A stretch of 60,000 bases of DNA from Membranipora membranacea (taxonomy: Eukaryota > Bryozoa > Gymnolaemata > Cheilostomatida > Membraniporidae). The notes under the pieces were generated by a model, which did not search any database, had not been told where the DNA came from, and saw only the letters and a list, made by a program, of their open reading frames with translations. Location of the stretch: NCBI GenBank assembly GCA_914767715.1, contig OU612069.1, forward strand, positions 26,597,387-26,657,386, written 5' to 3'. Positions 12,601-23,600 of the stretch are shown in pieces (the stretch's first letter is position 1; each line of letters begins with the position of its first letter). The translations under genes were made by a program, and so were the position numbers.

Positions 12601-15285
12601 AGTTCATTCAAAACTTTACTTTTCAACCATATATTATCGACTTGACCAACATCATTGATGATATTATTTCCCTTCTGTTTCTCTTTTTTTGTTATAAAAA
12701 AAAATTGTTTTCTGGCACTGAGTGCAAAACATTTCGAATGAGATGACTTTTGATGCCAATAAAATGTATATATAATATATCTGTTCCTATCAAAACTGTG
12801 GACCACCTCGCTACCTTTGTTATGTAACTAGATTTAAGCTCATTGGTCACTTTTTCAGCTCAACAATGGTATACTATAACAACACAACCCTATTAGTAAC
12901 GAAATACATAAATATCTTATGAGTTGTCCCCGTCTGTAAAAAAATGGTGGACAACTCCTGATTGAACTGTTGAACCTTGATAAGGAACTTTTAGCATTGA
13001 ATGGAATACTATGATATTTTCATTCCAAGTTTTTATTGTTGATGGATATCCACAATCGTGTGAAGAGTTGGGGGAAACTTCAAATCAGAAAATTGAAAGT
13101 GAATTATTTGAATGTTGATAAATAGATTAATACTCCCTGGACGGCAGCGACCATTTCGATCTAAATCATACATTTTTTTATCTGTTTGTCAATTATTAGG
13201 CTGTCACTTACTGCCAACACCAACACAATCAGGCAAAGTAATTCATCCACAGTCTTCCCTCAAATACAGGACAAAGTACCCCAATATATTCTATGCGAAA
13301 CAAAAGACTTTGCCTTTGGTTGTATCGCTGGAAAAAACTTTGTGAATAGTTGGTTGAATGGATTTTCATATTTCTTCTATAGGGTTGCTGACAAGCCTTG
13401 ATATGAAGGTCAGCAAGATAATCAGACACCTTGAGAGAGGAGAGAGTGGCGGTTGCTCTGCAGTCGAGAAAAACATACTCAACATGTTTGAGAGCCCTCT
13501 GGAATCTCCAGAGGAGCTCATGCTTTTCAACAAGCAACTCAAAGAGGATGATACCAAGTATCAGCAGTTTGTAAGTAGACCAGTGGTTAATCAGTATTTT
13601 AATTTGCAATATCAAAAATTTTGGGTAGCAAACATGCTGCAAAAATAGGTGGATATGTGAAAGGGTGGCTAGATTTGGCCTGGAGTTCAGGGGTCAAGGG
13701 AAGAATCATTTCTGCAGCACATGATCTACATCTGATATGAATCATGACTGTGCTCGAATTAGTTTGCTCTTATTAACCATAACAGCAAAGAGAAAGGGAA
13801 TGACAGAATGTCAAACATATCGGAAGATCGGCTACATGGGGGCCTGGACGGAAAAAAACAGACTTTTTAACTTTCATGACACATATACAGATACGCCATT
13901 ATAAAAATGTTGTGTTTTTTTCAGTTTTCATAAAATTTATTCTTGCAGCAAAAATTCTGTGAGACAATCGGCGGAAGGAGCCACACCGAGGCTGTTTTCA
14001 CCACAATGAGGAGAGTGGCTTCAAACCATGTTTGGCAGCATTTCACGCTGCAGGGCACAAAGACAAAACAGTGCCTTGCAGGCACAAGAGTCTTCAAGAC
14101 GATAGGAAGTAAGTAAAGGCTTTGATGACAAAATGCTGCCTTAAGCGTAATTTACACACCTTTGTTGATTCAATGAGTGCTTTCAGAATTATTAGCGGAA
14201 GTTACCTGCCCATGAGGTTTTGGAAGACAACTAATTGTGTCAGGCATTCAGTATGAACCCTCATGTGATGGGCAACATAGACAATTGTTATTCATTATTT
14301 ACTCTGTGAGTTTTTAAGGGTAGAAGCACATGATATTTATGAGCAGGCAGGGGTAGTGGTTCTTACTGTACTTCAAAAATTTTATGATAAATCTAGACAG
14401 GACATTAAATGGAGTATTAGCAGTGATGCATTTATTCTAGGGTGCCATTACACCATGGGGATGTGTAGTAGCAACGGTGTTATCATCAATCATACTTTGA
14501 GTTTGAGCTTTTCGAGATCAACTGATATTAATTTTAATCTACCCTATAGGAGTTTAGTTTTCGCAGCATTTAGGATTCGCATTTCGGTTGATTCCTAGGT
14601 TGCGAAATTAAGTGTATCTTAAATTAAACTCACTCACCATAGTTGCATTAACAATGTACAATTATACAGGAATACACCTTCCCAAGCATGCAAGCTAGCG
14701 TGGTGTAGTGGTCCAAGTGTCTGCCTGGCAATCAGATGGAGAATTATGCCCTGGGTTTGAATCCCAGCTTGGACATTTTTTAAAAATTTTCACTAGTAAG
14801 CCTACTAGCGAAATTTAGTTCCAGGTCCAGATAGCGAAATTAAACTCTAGCTAAATTAAACTCCTATAGGGTAAATGATTTCTTAAACAAATAACAACTC
14901 GAACGTGATTGTGAAACGCTGCTCAATCTCATGCAATTTTCAAACTCGACACCCAATTAAAGTTGATAAAGTAGAAAATAAAACCTGGACTGCAGACCAA
15001 ATGAGAACAGCATTGCCAATAAACATTTCAATGGTCAAACCTCAAGTGCCTTATCTGTATATTGTGCTTTGTTTAAGTTTCTTATGTTCACTATGTTTTA
15101 CCCCAGTTTTGTTTGACTGCCTGCACTGCCTGCGCTGCCTTCTAGTAATTGATATGTTTATCTTTCAAAGGAGCTGTGACGGCACTGGGATACAATGACT
15201 TTGCGGTGATAGAGAAGATGGGGGATCTCTGTAAAGCCGCACCTAATCAGAAGGGCGGCATCAACTTTAGTGCTGGAAAAAAAAT
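6685..15285 (+). CDS. DUF4806-type protein gene, six exons seen, 3' end not found
   Basis: Exons with GT-AG borders and matching phases are 6685-6816, 7126-7237, 7672-7734, 13383-13570, 13949-14108 and 15171-15285, giving about 256 residues without a stop. The start is the ATG at 6685; exon 1 ends at a GTGAGT donor. The N-terminal part (YYIVSSIGREEVSIV, then KCYWPP, then WKLYDAKILQLTG) looks like the N-terminal module common in DUF4806 proteins. The C-terminal part (exons 4-6) has the helical pattern of DUF4806, with ETIGGRSHTEAVFTTMRRV followed by a W and a KTIG stretch. The molecular role of the family is not established. Intron 3 holds a whole LINE, intron 5 a MITE, and a Gypsy relic starts just past exon 6. 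The last exon ends in phase 2, so at least one more exon is needed; it may lie downstream or be lost. The identification is from memory of the family pattern. Confidence 0.72.
8190..8243. repeat. Short tandem and interleaved repeats in the LINE leader
   Basis: The 18-bp word TTATCATTCTTTTGATAA occurs at 8190-8207 and 8211-8228. The flanking word GTTTGCTAGRCGGAT occurs just before (8173) and again after (8229). Repeated 5' leaders are common in LINEs and can carry promoter activity; here this is only an inference from position. Confidence 0.6.
8328..9904 (+). pseudogene. LINE ORF1 protein, broken by one frameshift and one nonsense codon
   Basis: Translation opens at the ATG at 8328 (MNKGKKRKLISSNDPDEDDA) and reads well to about 9118, where a coiled-coil-like repeat (MMEKMDSMQEKMDSR) continues in a different frame (LDKITSAF). 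That frame hits a TGA at 9293-9295, then runs open to 9904 through a Thr/Pro/Ser-rich linker and a C-terminal basic alpha/beta domain (GMLRGIPIDADDELVIKEI) that resembles an RRM-like nucleic-acid-binding fold. Restoring both lesions would give about 525 codons, a normal ORF1 size. ORF1 proteins bind the element RNA. Because it is damaged, this copy probably cannot make its own RNP. Confidence 0.75.
9901..12645 (+). CDS. LINE ORF2: apurinic endonuclease and reverse transcriptase, 914 aa, intact
   Basis: The N-terminal endonuclease (about residues 1-225) shows LNIRG, LAETF, YRPP, GDFN (144-147) and SDH (209-211), the metal and catalytic motifs of the exonuclease-endonuclease-phosphatase fold. 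The reverse transcriptase (about 440-720) shows NYRPISVLPVLSKIFEK, FLDFKKAFDCV, GVPQGSILAPTLF and the catalytic YADD at 648-651. The C-terminus has the usual WN.LP-like tail (TYNSLPLHLRS). No stop or frameshift interrupts the frame. The start ATG overlaps the ORF1 stop in the sequence ATGA, so translation by termination and restart is likely. The enzyme nicks target DNA and copies the LINE RNA in the nucleus. Confidence 0.93.
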   Translation: MMAMNFHSAYLNIRGLASKLGEVRLILSDHKFSILCLAETFLNENDDSCLYEVPVYTMIRRDRLCNNGGGLLCYVHDSLVIEHLENLDLYMDESITVKVRPRSQKRILVTYLYRPPQSKASWNTDFSEFVERCYGLNDEIIIFGDFNIDLLNPTSKNRWLDNVTSPLLLNQLISEPTCITNSSRKLIDHIYSSKSDNIAKSGVIKYSLSDHFMIVASREIDRNVKISKQRCKVTFLDYSFATPENIFNTFSRENFGYVLYERSIDSMFEKFYSHLNHLISKLVFEKTRFVRTHNLPKWLDDEVKMNIKIRDQLKQNGDWEGYKKQRNYFTNMIRQKKKRAISNTIKESKGNTKPVWDVLKNKKKETFPATNLSADQFNSHFTSIAKSITKNLVVTDEMTFPVSKHNLTDIPQFTPFTCTRILFHIPDSKSTGPDRITVKMLKLVWPYIVDIVTNMFNRVLSKGQFPSTWKLARVSPIHKSGDINNPINYRPISVLPVLSKIFEKHINHHLQEYLTKNKIIHELQCGFRKGNSCSDSLFKIISDSLVEKINGNVMTLLFLDFKKAFDCVSHILLHNKLKACGIGGNMLKLLDTFLTDRRQFVKLNNIESCRLPITIGVPQGSILAPTLFLIFINDLLTSSKSDSSSYAYADDTVFLSSNKNLQQLKAKASEDLSGIFDWCNCNRMVINVQKSHYMLLNISDPLYDLELYIGHEKLNRQRTTRLLGFVLNDVLSWQDHLEYVYKKVQRNVYLLQNLRYFLDIASARTFYFQFIYCHLIYGIHIIGNLSCNNALNRLFLLQKRALRINANVHYIPYYLISTESITQSLQLLPLPKLVCYFTSRFAHKINNFLTPPFIYRGFKNTTKFNFRDKHLLLYHTDNLRYKVSATYNSLPLHLRSKEKFSSFKTLLFNHILST
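14542..14871. mobile_element. TA-flanked MITE with an internal tRNA-like segment, copy 1
   Basis: The ends are perfect inverted repeats, CCCTATAGGAGTTTA at the left and its complement at the right, each next to a TA dinucleotide (14540-14541 and 14872-14873), as in Tc1/mariner-type insertions. The element lies in intron 5 of the DUF4806-type gene. Its middle has Pol III-type box A and box B sequences. A second, inverted copy lies at 33778-34671. It has no coding capacity. Confidence 0.85.
14694..14775 (+). ncRNA. tRNA-like segment inside the MITE
   Basis: A box-A-like word TGGTGTAGTGG (14701-14711) is followed by a small stem (TCTG/CAGA) and then a perfect T-arm: CTGGG, loop TTTGAAT, CCCAG (14751-14767), which contains a box B close to the consensus. 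The classical acceptor stem does not pair, and the region between the second stem and the T-arm is abnormal. A 7-bp stem GTCCAAG/CTTGGAC (14711-14717 with 14768-14774) closes the structure in another way. I call it a tRNA-derived or tRNA-mimicking internal promoter, not a functional tRNA gene. Confidence 0.6.
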
Positions 15286-15352
15286 GTAAGTTGAGTGGCA
15301 AATGGCCTGTCATGACAACCTTTGTTGGGTGGAAAGTAGCTATCCTATTCTC

Positions 15353-16660
15353 AGTAAGGCTCGAGACTTCGTGAAATTCGGTTGGCCTAAAAATATAGCA
15401 GATGAAGAGTTAGAGCCATGGTTGTAGAGTTGTCCTACCCTATTGTCTTATCGATAGAGTTATGTCAGAGTTGCACCAGGATCACGCTGGTGTTGTCAGA
15501 ATGAAATCAGTGACTCGTTGTTATTTCTGGTTTCCAAATGTTGATAGTACTATAGAGACTATAGCAAAATAATGCCGTGAATGTCAAATGGTTGGTCATT
15601 CACCACCCAAAACTTGGTATCCGTTTCAGTTTGAGAACAAGCCATGGTTCAGGCTTCATGCTGATTTTGATGAATATGATAGTCAGAATTATTTGATTGT
15701 GGTCGATAGTTATAGCAAATGGTTACATGTAGAGCTCATGAGCAGTATTACTAGCTCTAAGGCTGTCCTTTGGCCAAGACAATTATTCTCGACACATGGG
15801 TTATGTGCAATATTGTATACAGATAATGCTAAGTCATTCACATCCGGAGAGTTTGAGGGATTTCTCAAGTCTAATGGAATAGTTCATGAATATTCACCTC
15901 CGTATCATGCTGCATCAAATTGTCAAGCAGAGCGTTGTGTGCAGACAGCTAAGAGTTTCTCAAGAAAGTGAAAGGTAGTTCTAGGGATAGGAATTAAGCA
16001 CTGTCGAGGCTTCTGTTAGGATGTATCACAACCAATCATGCTACAACAGGTCGTGATCCATGTGAACTTTTAATGGGCAGACAACTACGCACTTTATTTA
16101 CTCTCACGAAACCCAGTCTGCAAGCAGATGTTGATAAGTCTCAGGATCATAGTTATGTCGATTATAGTAATTCCAAGTCTTGTGAGTTTAAAGTCAGAGA
16201 TACTGTCAAGGTCAGGAACATGATTGGTCGAATCAAGTGGTTATTTGGCACTGTAATAAAACGCATAGGTCCGGTCAGGTATCTAGTCAGGATTGGTTCT
16301 AGAGTCCGGTATTGTCATTTGAATCATTTAGTTTCTGCTGGTACACAAATTGATGATTGTGACTATGATGATTTAAACCAACCCTATAATTCTAATGTAA
16401 CAAGATCTATCTCACGATAACTTCAGCGAAGCGAGTGTAAAAGCAGCAACCACTTTGCCCCAGAGGTCCTCAGATGCTGACGGTACAGCTGATGGTTCGA
16501 GCACTGATACAGATACAAGCCTCATATCCAGTACTAGTTCGATGGTTACAACGCAGAGACAACGTACTCAAACCTCTACACCGTCACCTATTACACCACC
16601 AGTACTGAGACGTTCAGCAAACCACCACTGAGATATAAACCCTGTTAAAGGGGAGGCAAT
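15353..16660 (+). pseudogene. 5'-truncated Gypsy pol fragment: integrase and tail
   Basis: Starting near ARDFVKFGWPKN, the broken frame gives the zinc-binding HHCC region (LHQDHAGVVRMK, CRECQ), with an in-frame stop just before CRECQ, then the integrase core: HADFDEY, LYTDNAKSFTSGEF and CQAERCVQ carry the D, D and E. A frameshift near 15970 separates this from the C-terminal part (MGRQLRTLFT, FKVRDTVKVRN, GPVRYLVRIG). A proline/serine tail follows and then a purine run (AAAGGGGAGG, near 16650), as expected for a polypurine tract before a 3' LTR. The pattern is that of K02A2.6-like Ty3/Gypsy elements. No gag, protease or RT precedes it, and several stops make it non-functional. Confidence 0.83.
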
Positions 16661-17633
16661 TTTATATATGCCATTCCTAAACGATGACAGTTAATTAGTC
16701 TGCTAACAGACATCACAGAACGAGATGTCAGATTCTATTGTTCTTTTATAATGACCACAATGCAGTGGCTATTTCCTTTCCATGTAAACCATGCTACCAG
16801 TAAGATGCCTCTGCTAGATGCTCCCAATAAAATATCGTAAAACATCACCAACACACAAACTTAGTTAAGAAACTGTGCTCTTTTTTGGCATGACAAGCGC
16901 ACCAGAAAGATACGCAAGTCTACACACAGCGGATTGTTAAATGTTCACAAATTCAAATGCAGTAACAATGTAACAATGTGCGGAAAATATTCAAGAGAGT
17001 TTGTATTTATCCGAGCCAACCGTATACAAATATAGAATGAAATGTTTTGTGTTGATATCTGACAGCGTAGTGTAACATAACCAAGTTTGACCCTAATGTC
17101 TTGCTTGTTGGGTCTCCCATGTCTAGTGGTACATTTAACGGCGGCTCGAGGGGAAATAATTCCAAATTTAGGCAAACAGGATGAAACTTGCATCATATCT
17201 TAACAACAGCCTCATACTCTTGAGTCTCATGAGATGAGTTACATCACATAGATACAGCCAGATTATCACTGTCACTCTTTGTACTAATAAATCAAATATT
17301 GAAAGTAAATTAAAACTTAAGGCTCCGGTAATTTGAGATAACAAAATTGATGGGTGCATACCAAGGCGATGGGCCAATATCAATTATTTACGCTTCTGGA
17401 AATACAAACATAAAATGTAGGCTAACTTTTAGTATGCAGTGCAGTATCTCCGTATTCATTGCTACTAAAATATTCACACTGCTGTGGGGATTTACAAAAA
17501 ATTATTGATACTTCTCACTGATATTTAATATTTAAATATAAGTGAAGCGGTTAGGATTTCAATTACTGTACAATTTTGAGAAACAAGTTCATGTAGCCAT
17601 TTCGGTAAGTTAATTACATTGGGAGCAAAAACA
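16661..17633. other. Interval between Gypsy relic and transporter gene, nothing recognised
   Basis: After the purine run I cannot find a matching LTR. The rest is AT-rich, with no exon or repeat I can support. It should contain the 3' UTR and polyadenylation site of the minus-strand transporter gene, whose stop codon is at 17634. Confidence 0.4.
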
Positions 17634-20600
17634 CTAGTTCTCATTCAGACCCAGTCCTATTTTTCTCTCCATTACTACCAGAACCACGATACTGACAACG
17701 TTGAGTCCTATTCCAGTCAAGTAATACGCACGTGTGAAGGTGGCATGGGGTATGTAATATACTGCTAAATTGACTAGAGCTGAGAAACCATCGATTGAGT
17801 AGAACATACCCATAGCTGTGGCCTGCATCGAACGAGGCGCAGAAAGTATAGTCAACTCAAAACCTGTGAAATAAATATGAGTATAGTATATAATCTGGTG
17901 GTTACCTGACATCAATTCCGATTTCCGTGTTACTAAATCCTAATCCGATCGATTGTTTTTTATCACATCCATGAAGACAACATAGGATTGAATGTAAATT
18001 TTTTTGTCTTCCACAAACCAACTTCCATTTTTCCACTAATAACAGTGAGTGGAGTTTGCATCACTTCCTCATTGGCATCACCTTACTCCTATAACAATAA
18101 CACACCTCGAATCATCAGTGAAATGTGGTGAATAACGTGAGTAATTTTAAGGGCGGTAATGATGGTCATCAATACAGAGTGAAGAAACGCTAATACATAG
18201 CAATAGACAACTACAGAATATCAGACATACTAGAATATAAGTATGTAATGTTTATACCTGCTGTGTATATGAGAGTGTTACTGATTCCTTGAAACACCAT
18301 TGTGAGTACTAGAGTCGGCACATCCCCCAGGCCTTCAAATATAAGAATATTCAAAAAACATATAAATGACTTATTCAAATGTGAAATATTTGATACATCG
18401 GGCAGTAGTCTTTTTAACCAGCGGTGTAAACCATGTGGGCCTCCACTGTATATGTGGATCGGATTGCCTTGTCAGTTAGAGCTCATAATATTTGATTCCT
18501 AGTTTAAGATTCTTCTTAACCAGATTTGTTACAAGTTTATATACTCTTTTCAATAGTCCATAAAGCCCATGATTTCAATGTTATCTTCTTCAATGCAGAT
18601 ACCAAATCAGGTCAGAGTCAGTTTTGAGTTAGAAAATTCTCTCTTCTTTCCTGATGGCTGGCCAGTAGCATGGAAGCGACTCAGATCGAGGGAATTGGGA
18701 TTAAATTTGAACTATCCGGTTTTAGTTGTGTTGAGATTCATGTGCACTTGTAAGACAACTTCCAATAGCTATCACATCAGATATTACTTGTCCGTTGCCC
18801 CACCACACCTAAAGGTTTAAATAACATGACTCAGCCAAAAATCATCCAGTCAAAATAGCAGCAAACAAATAGTGCAGACTACTATCATACTTTGTGCTAA
18901 GGGATTATGTTATACATTTGTATGCCCTGCATCATCATAATCATTTAACCTACCATATTATGGATCGTTAAGAAAATAAACAAAATAGACAAAGAATAGG
19001 ACCCCACAACAAGAAGAAATACAGAGAGAGAAAACAAAAAGAAGAAGGCTGTTGTGCAAGGTATAATAGAATGCAGGTTGTGAATAAGGAAGGACAGATA
19101 GGAGTGCTGCATAAGAACTCGGCTACATCCGGGAATGCGCAGGAAGGAGATATTAATAAGCACCCTGTCTTAAAGAGGACTGGAGAATGAGATAAGACAA
19201 AGAAGTTGCACCAATACTGGACGCCTCAGCATATCTCGTGTAAGTTTGAGTACACTACATGGTGCCAGAAGTAAGCCAGAGAGTATAAGTGAAGGTTTTG
19301 ATTTATTAGGTTGCAGAAGAGGCTATATTTGAGAGAGAGGAATATTGAGGTCTTTGAATCAATAACCGACACTGATCACCTTACAATCATGGACAGTAAA
19401 TTTGGAAGGAGTGCTTGGACTCCACTGTTTAGTATGGAGAACGGTGCTGAGTTGGAATGTTGGAGGAAGTTTAGCAAACGTTTTGAGATAGCTGTGATTG
19501 GTGCAGGGTTGAGATACAAGGACAGTGATGGAGCTAGGTCCAGGAGAAAGGCAGAAGATAGCCAATTAGAGAGGATTGAAATAGTGCAGAGAAAAGCGGC
19601 ATTACTGTTAGATAGTATGGGGGAGTGCGGTAAGAACATTTATGAGACATGGGATAAAGAAGTGGATGCCATGCAATATGAGCAACCAAAATTGGAGTTT
19701 GACAACCATTTTGCAAGCAGAGAAAACATAGTTGCGACCAGACACAGGTTCTTGTGTATGGAGCAGAGGAGAGATGAGAGATTAGACAAGTATATAGAAA
19801 GGGTAGAAAGGAGTGGCAGTACATGCAGATGGGGCGGATTGGAAGAAGAGATGAACACCCTCATTGTTATCAAATAAATGCAATTAGATAAGATAAGAGG
19901 TGAACTGCTGTTGAAAAAGGAGTTAACTTTAGCCAAGGTGAAAAACATGTGCAGTAGATATGAATCAGCCAAGGCAATGGCCAAAATTATCAAGTCAGGA
20001 GAATCTAAGCTTGTTTCAGAAGTTGACCTAGTTGAAGTTAGTCAGGATAACTCAAGAGTTTGTAGTGAGCAAGCAGATATAGCCAGGGTTGGAGCCAGTA
20101 ATTTTAGTTCAGGTTTCAGATATTGCGGTGGGAGCAGAGGCCCTGGCAGAGGCGGGGGTTGTTGGACATGTGGACGCTACAGGGGTCATGATTACAAATC
20201 GTGTGCGGGTAAGGTCGGGAATGAGAAAGGAGAAAAGAGTGGTCAAAAGGAGCCCCCAAAGTAAGTGTGTGACGAGCCTTGGCACAATTCTGTCCAAACA
20301 GGTTTGCAGGCAGTCCCACGAAGGATTGAGAAAGGCCACAAAGGATGAGTTAGAAAGGATGGAGGAATTGGGTGTTATAGAGAAGGTCAAGAAGCCCACT
20401 TCTTGGTGTTCTGACATGGTGGTAGCCCCTAAGTGTAATGGAAAGGTCAGAATATGCGTTGATCTGACCTAACTTAATAAAAGTGTGATGAGGGAGACAT
20501 AATGATTACCCCATCTGGAAGACACCCTTGCATCGTTAGAAGGCAGTTGATACTTTAGCAAGATGGATGCAAACTCAGGATTCTGGCAGATTGATTTGGC

Positions 20601-23600
20601 GGAGGAGTTAACAGAGTATACCACTTTGAAAACACATTTTGGTCGTTATCAATACCAGAAAATGCCGTTTGGAATTTTGGCTGCACCGGAATTTTTCCAA
20701 AGGCAAATGAACAAAGTATTAGAGGGACTAACAGGAGTGGTGTGTATGATGGACGATATTTTGGTTGTTGGAAAAAGCAAGGAAGAGCATGATACAAGAT
20801 TAACCGAAGTTTTGAAGAAAGTCGAAGAAGCGGGGATGACATTAAACAAGGAGAAGTGTGTATTCGGAGTTCAGGAAGATAAACTTTTGGTGCACATACT
20901 GAGGAAGAGAGGTATAGGATCCAGAGAAGGAAAGGGCCATCCGCGAGATGCCGGCACCAACTGTTAGGAAGGGGTTACAGAGATTTTTAGCCATGGTGAA
21001 CTACTTGGGCAGATTCAGCCCTCTCATAACAGAAGTGGAGGTGCCCCTGCGAGACAGGGAATAGAATGATTGGATATGGCTAGAGATACGTCAGAGGAGT
21101 TTTGATAAGGTTAAGGAGCTGACTACATCTTCTTATTTGTTGGCTTTGTTTGACTATAATGAAGGTCACAGAGTAACGGCTGAAGCCAGTTGTCATTCTC
21201 AGCGGGCAGCACTGTTGCAGGATAAGCGAGATGGAGAATGGAAACCAGTGGCTTACGCCTCTAGAGAGCTGACAGATGCTGAAAAGAGATATGGTCAATT
21301 GAGAGGAGGCCCTTGCGAGCAGATGGGCTTGTGAAAATTTTGACTGTTATCTAGTTGGAAGACATTATAGACAGACAGACCGCAAGCCATTGATTCCGCT
21401 GCTTTGGTCTAAAGATTTGTCAGTCCTGCCGCTGAGGATTCAACGATTTAAGATGGGACCTATGATATACGACTATAAAATATTCCATACACCTGGGAGT
21501 AAAATCTGTATTGCTGATTTACTTTCAAGGCCACTGACTGAACAAGAAGTAGCTAGGATAGCAAGGGTGGAAATGCACATTGGGACAATGATATCTGCGG
21601 AAGGAGATGCCTTGGTGGCAGAGAGGAAGAGACATGCCGAAGTAAACGAAGATTATCAGGTGATTTTGAAGGCTATGAAAGAGGGGTGGTCGTAAACAGT
21701 AAAGGGAGAGCTGAAGAAAGTGAAGGGCAACATGGATCTCCCGAGTGAGAGAGATAGCCTGATTGTGATGACCTCCAGACTGTACATTCCTACAGCAATG
21801 CCAGAGGACAGCTGCTGCGCTTACATTCCAGTCACCAGGGCATGGTCAAAATGCATCGCAGATTATTGAGATGGTAGAAGAATGCCGGAAATGTATTGAA
21901 TTCAGAGGAATGAGGAATCTTCCATTACACCAAACGGGGTTGCCAGAAGCTCTGTGGAGTCATGGAGCTTGAGATTTGTTCGAGTTTAGAGGGAAGGTTT
22001 ACGCTTCATTTGTTGACCACTACTCCCGGTGGATTGAAGTTCTAGAGATGTGTGGACAAACAAAAGCGGAATTGGTCAAAAAGTTCAGACCAGCTATTGC
22101 GAGATATGGAGCATCAGATAGGATAAGGACTGATAATGGCCCTTGTTATGTTTCTACAGAGTGGACAGACTTGATGAAAGAATATAGCATTATCAATGTT
22201 ACTAGTAGCCCACACCATCATGAGGCAAACGGTCTGGCAGAGAGGGGTGTGGAGACTATTAAAGGACAAGGAAGAAGATAAGAAAAAGGCCCTGATGGCC
22301 TGTCGTACGACTCCACTATACAGCAGCTGCAGACCAAAACAGCTACCATTATGCAGGAGAATGCGAAACGAATTACCAATCCAGCCTCTAAACGCATGTG
22401 ATACTGAGGGCTTGAAAAACGAGACACTACTTTAAAGTAGAGGCAGACGAGGAAATTTGACGAATCGAGGAGAGCTTCAGATTTACAAGTGCGTCAGACA
22501 GTATGGGTGAAATAGTCACACAGACAAGGGCAAGAGAGGCATAGTGAATTACAAGGCCGAAGGACCCGATAGCTACTGGATTGAGACTTGTGAGGACTAG
22601 GAACCATTTACGAATATTGCCGAAGGATGACACAGAAGGTGGCGATGAGAGTCCCGTAGATAAGGACGACAACCGAGATCAAGAGAGAATAGAGATAGAA
22701 CGGAATATCCAGCCGAGTGACCCAGGCCACCAAGTAAAAGGAATGCTAAGAAGGTCAAAAATCCTGATTATGTGTGGTAATAGAATCATCAGTTTTGAGT
22801 TTTTGAGGCATAGCAGAAGGAGTATTAGACAGGAAAGGAATGGATAGGAAGGGAACAGGTCAGTTATGGACCTGAGAGAGTGCGTAGTATTAGCCAGGAG
22901 GGATAAAAGAGTACTTAGCATTAGCCAGGAAGGATAAAAGAGTGCGTAGTATTAGCCAGGAAGGACAAAAGAAGAATTAGGCCAGAAGCAGCTATAGCAT
23001 AAGTTGTTATGGCACGGACAATATTTGATGGCAGGTTATTGATCACGTTTTATACTTCATTGGTGTATGTTCTGTAAAATTCACTTGGTGTACCCAGTTG
23101 TAGTGGTCATATTTAGAAATTAAAAGGTGTTTTGTTTTGGCATTATATGTGTGGGGAAATAACTCCTATTCTGTGCAGTCTAACTAATCTAATTATCAGG
23201 GAATTCCAGGTTGAAATTGCATTGTGGGATTTGTTGATATGTCAATTAATTCACGAAGTAAACTTGTAGTGAAGTCTGCTCGTATCAGACCAGCACAAAT
23301 TGAAAAATTTCAATTGAATTATGTCAAACTTCTTATGGGACTAGTATGATATTGTATGGTCTTAAGAGCACTGTCCTGGGACAATTACCAACAACATTTT
23401 TGATGTTTGGTCCATTTGCCTGCATTCCGAGTGGCTTCCAATCAACTGGTCACGCCGCGGCGTGACGAGTGGATCGGGAGCAACAGGCATGCAGGCAATT
23501 GGATCAAATTTGTTCTAGGTTACACCCTTATTTCTTTATATTCAGCACGTTATTATACCCTTGAAACACCTTATATTTAAACTCTTAATATTTCACTCAT

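Larger units (their letters stand above)
8150..12790 (+). mobile_element. Nearly full-length LINE (APE-type non-LTR retrotransposon)
   Basis: The element lies in intron 3 of the DUF4806-type gene, in the same orientation. It has a 5' leader with a duplicated motif (TTATCATTCTTTTGATAA at 8190 and 8211), ORF1 from 8328, ORF2 from 9901 to 12645, and a short 3' region with an AATAAA and an AT-rich microsatellite-like tail near 12760-12785. The apurinic endonuclease plus reverse transcriptase layout fits the CR1/L2/Jockey-like group; I cannot place it more precisely. The exact ends are uncertain because I did not find a clear target duplication. Confidence 0.85.

Noticed and set aside
14694-14775. 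Functional tRNA gene
   Set aside because: The acceptor stem does not pair, the anticodon region is abnormal, and the same segment occurs in another MITE copy.
18945-19163. Similar minus-strand small frames in both Gypsy LTRs as a conserved peptide
   Set aside because: Similarity follows from the LTR repeat itself. The frames end differently, and no splice or start feature supports them.
19359-19993. Several long minus-strand frames across the Gypsy gag
   Set aside because: They are shadows of the + strand gag frame, with low-complexity serine/leucine-rich translations.
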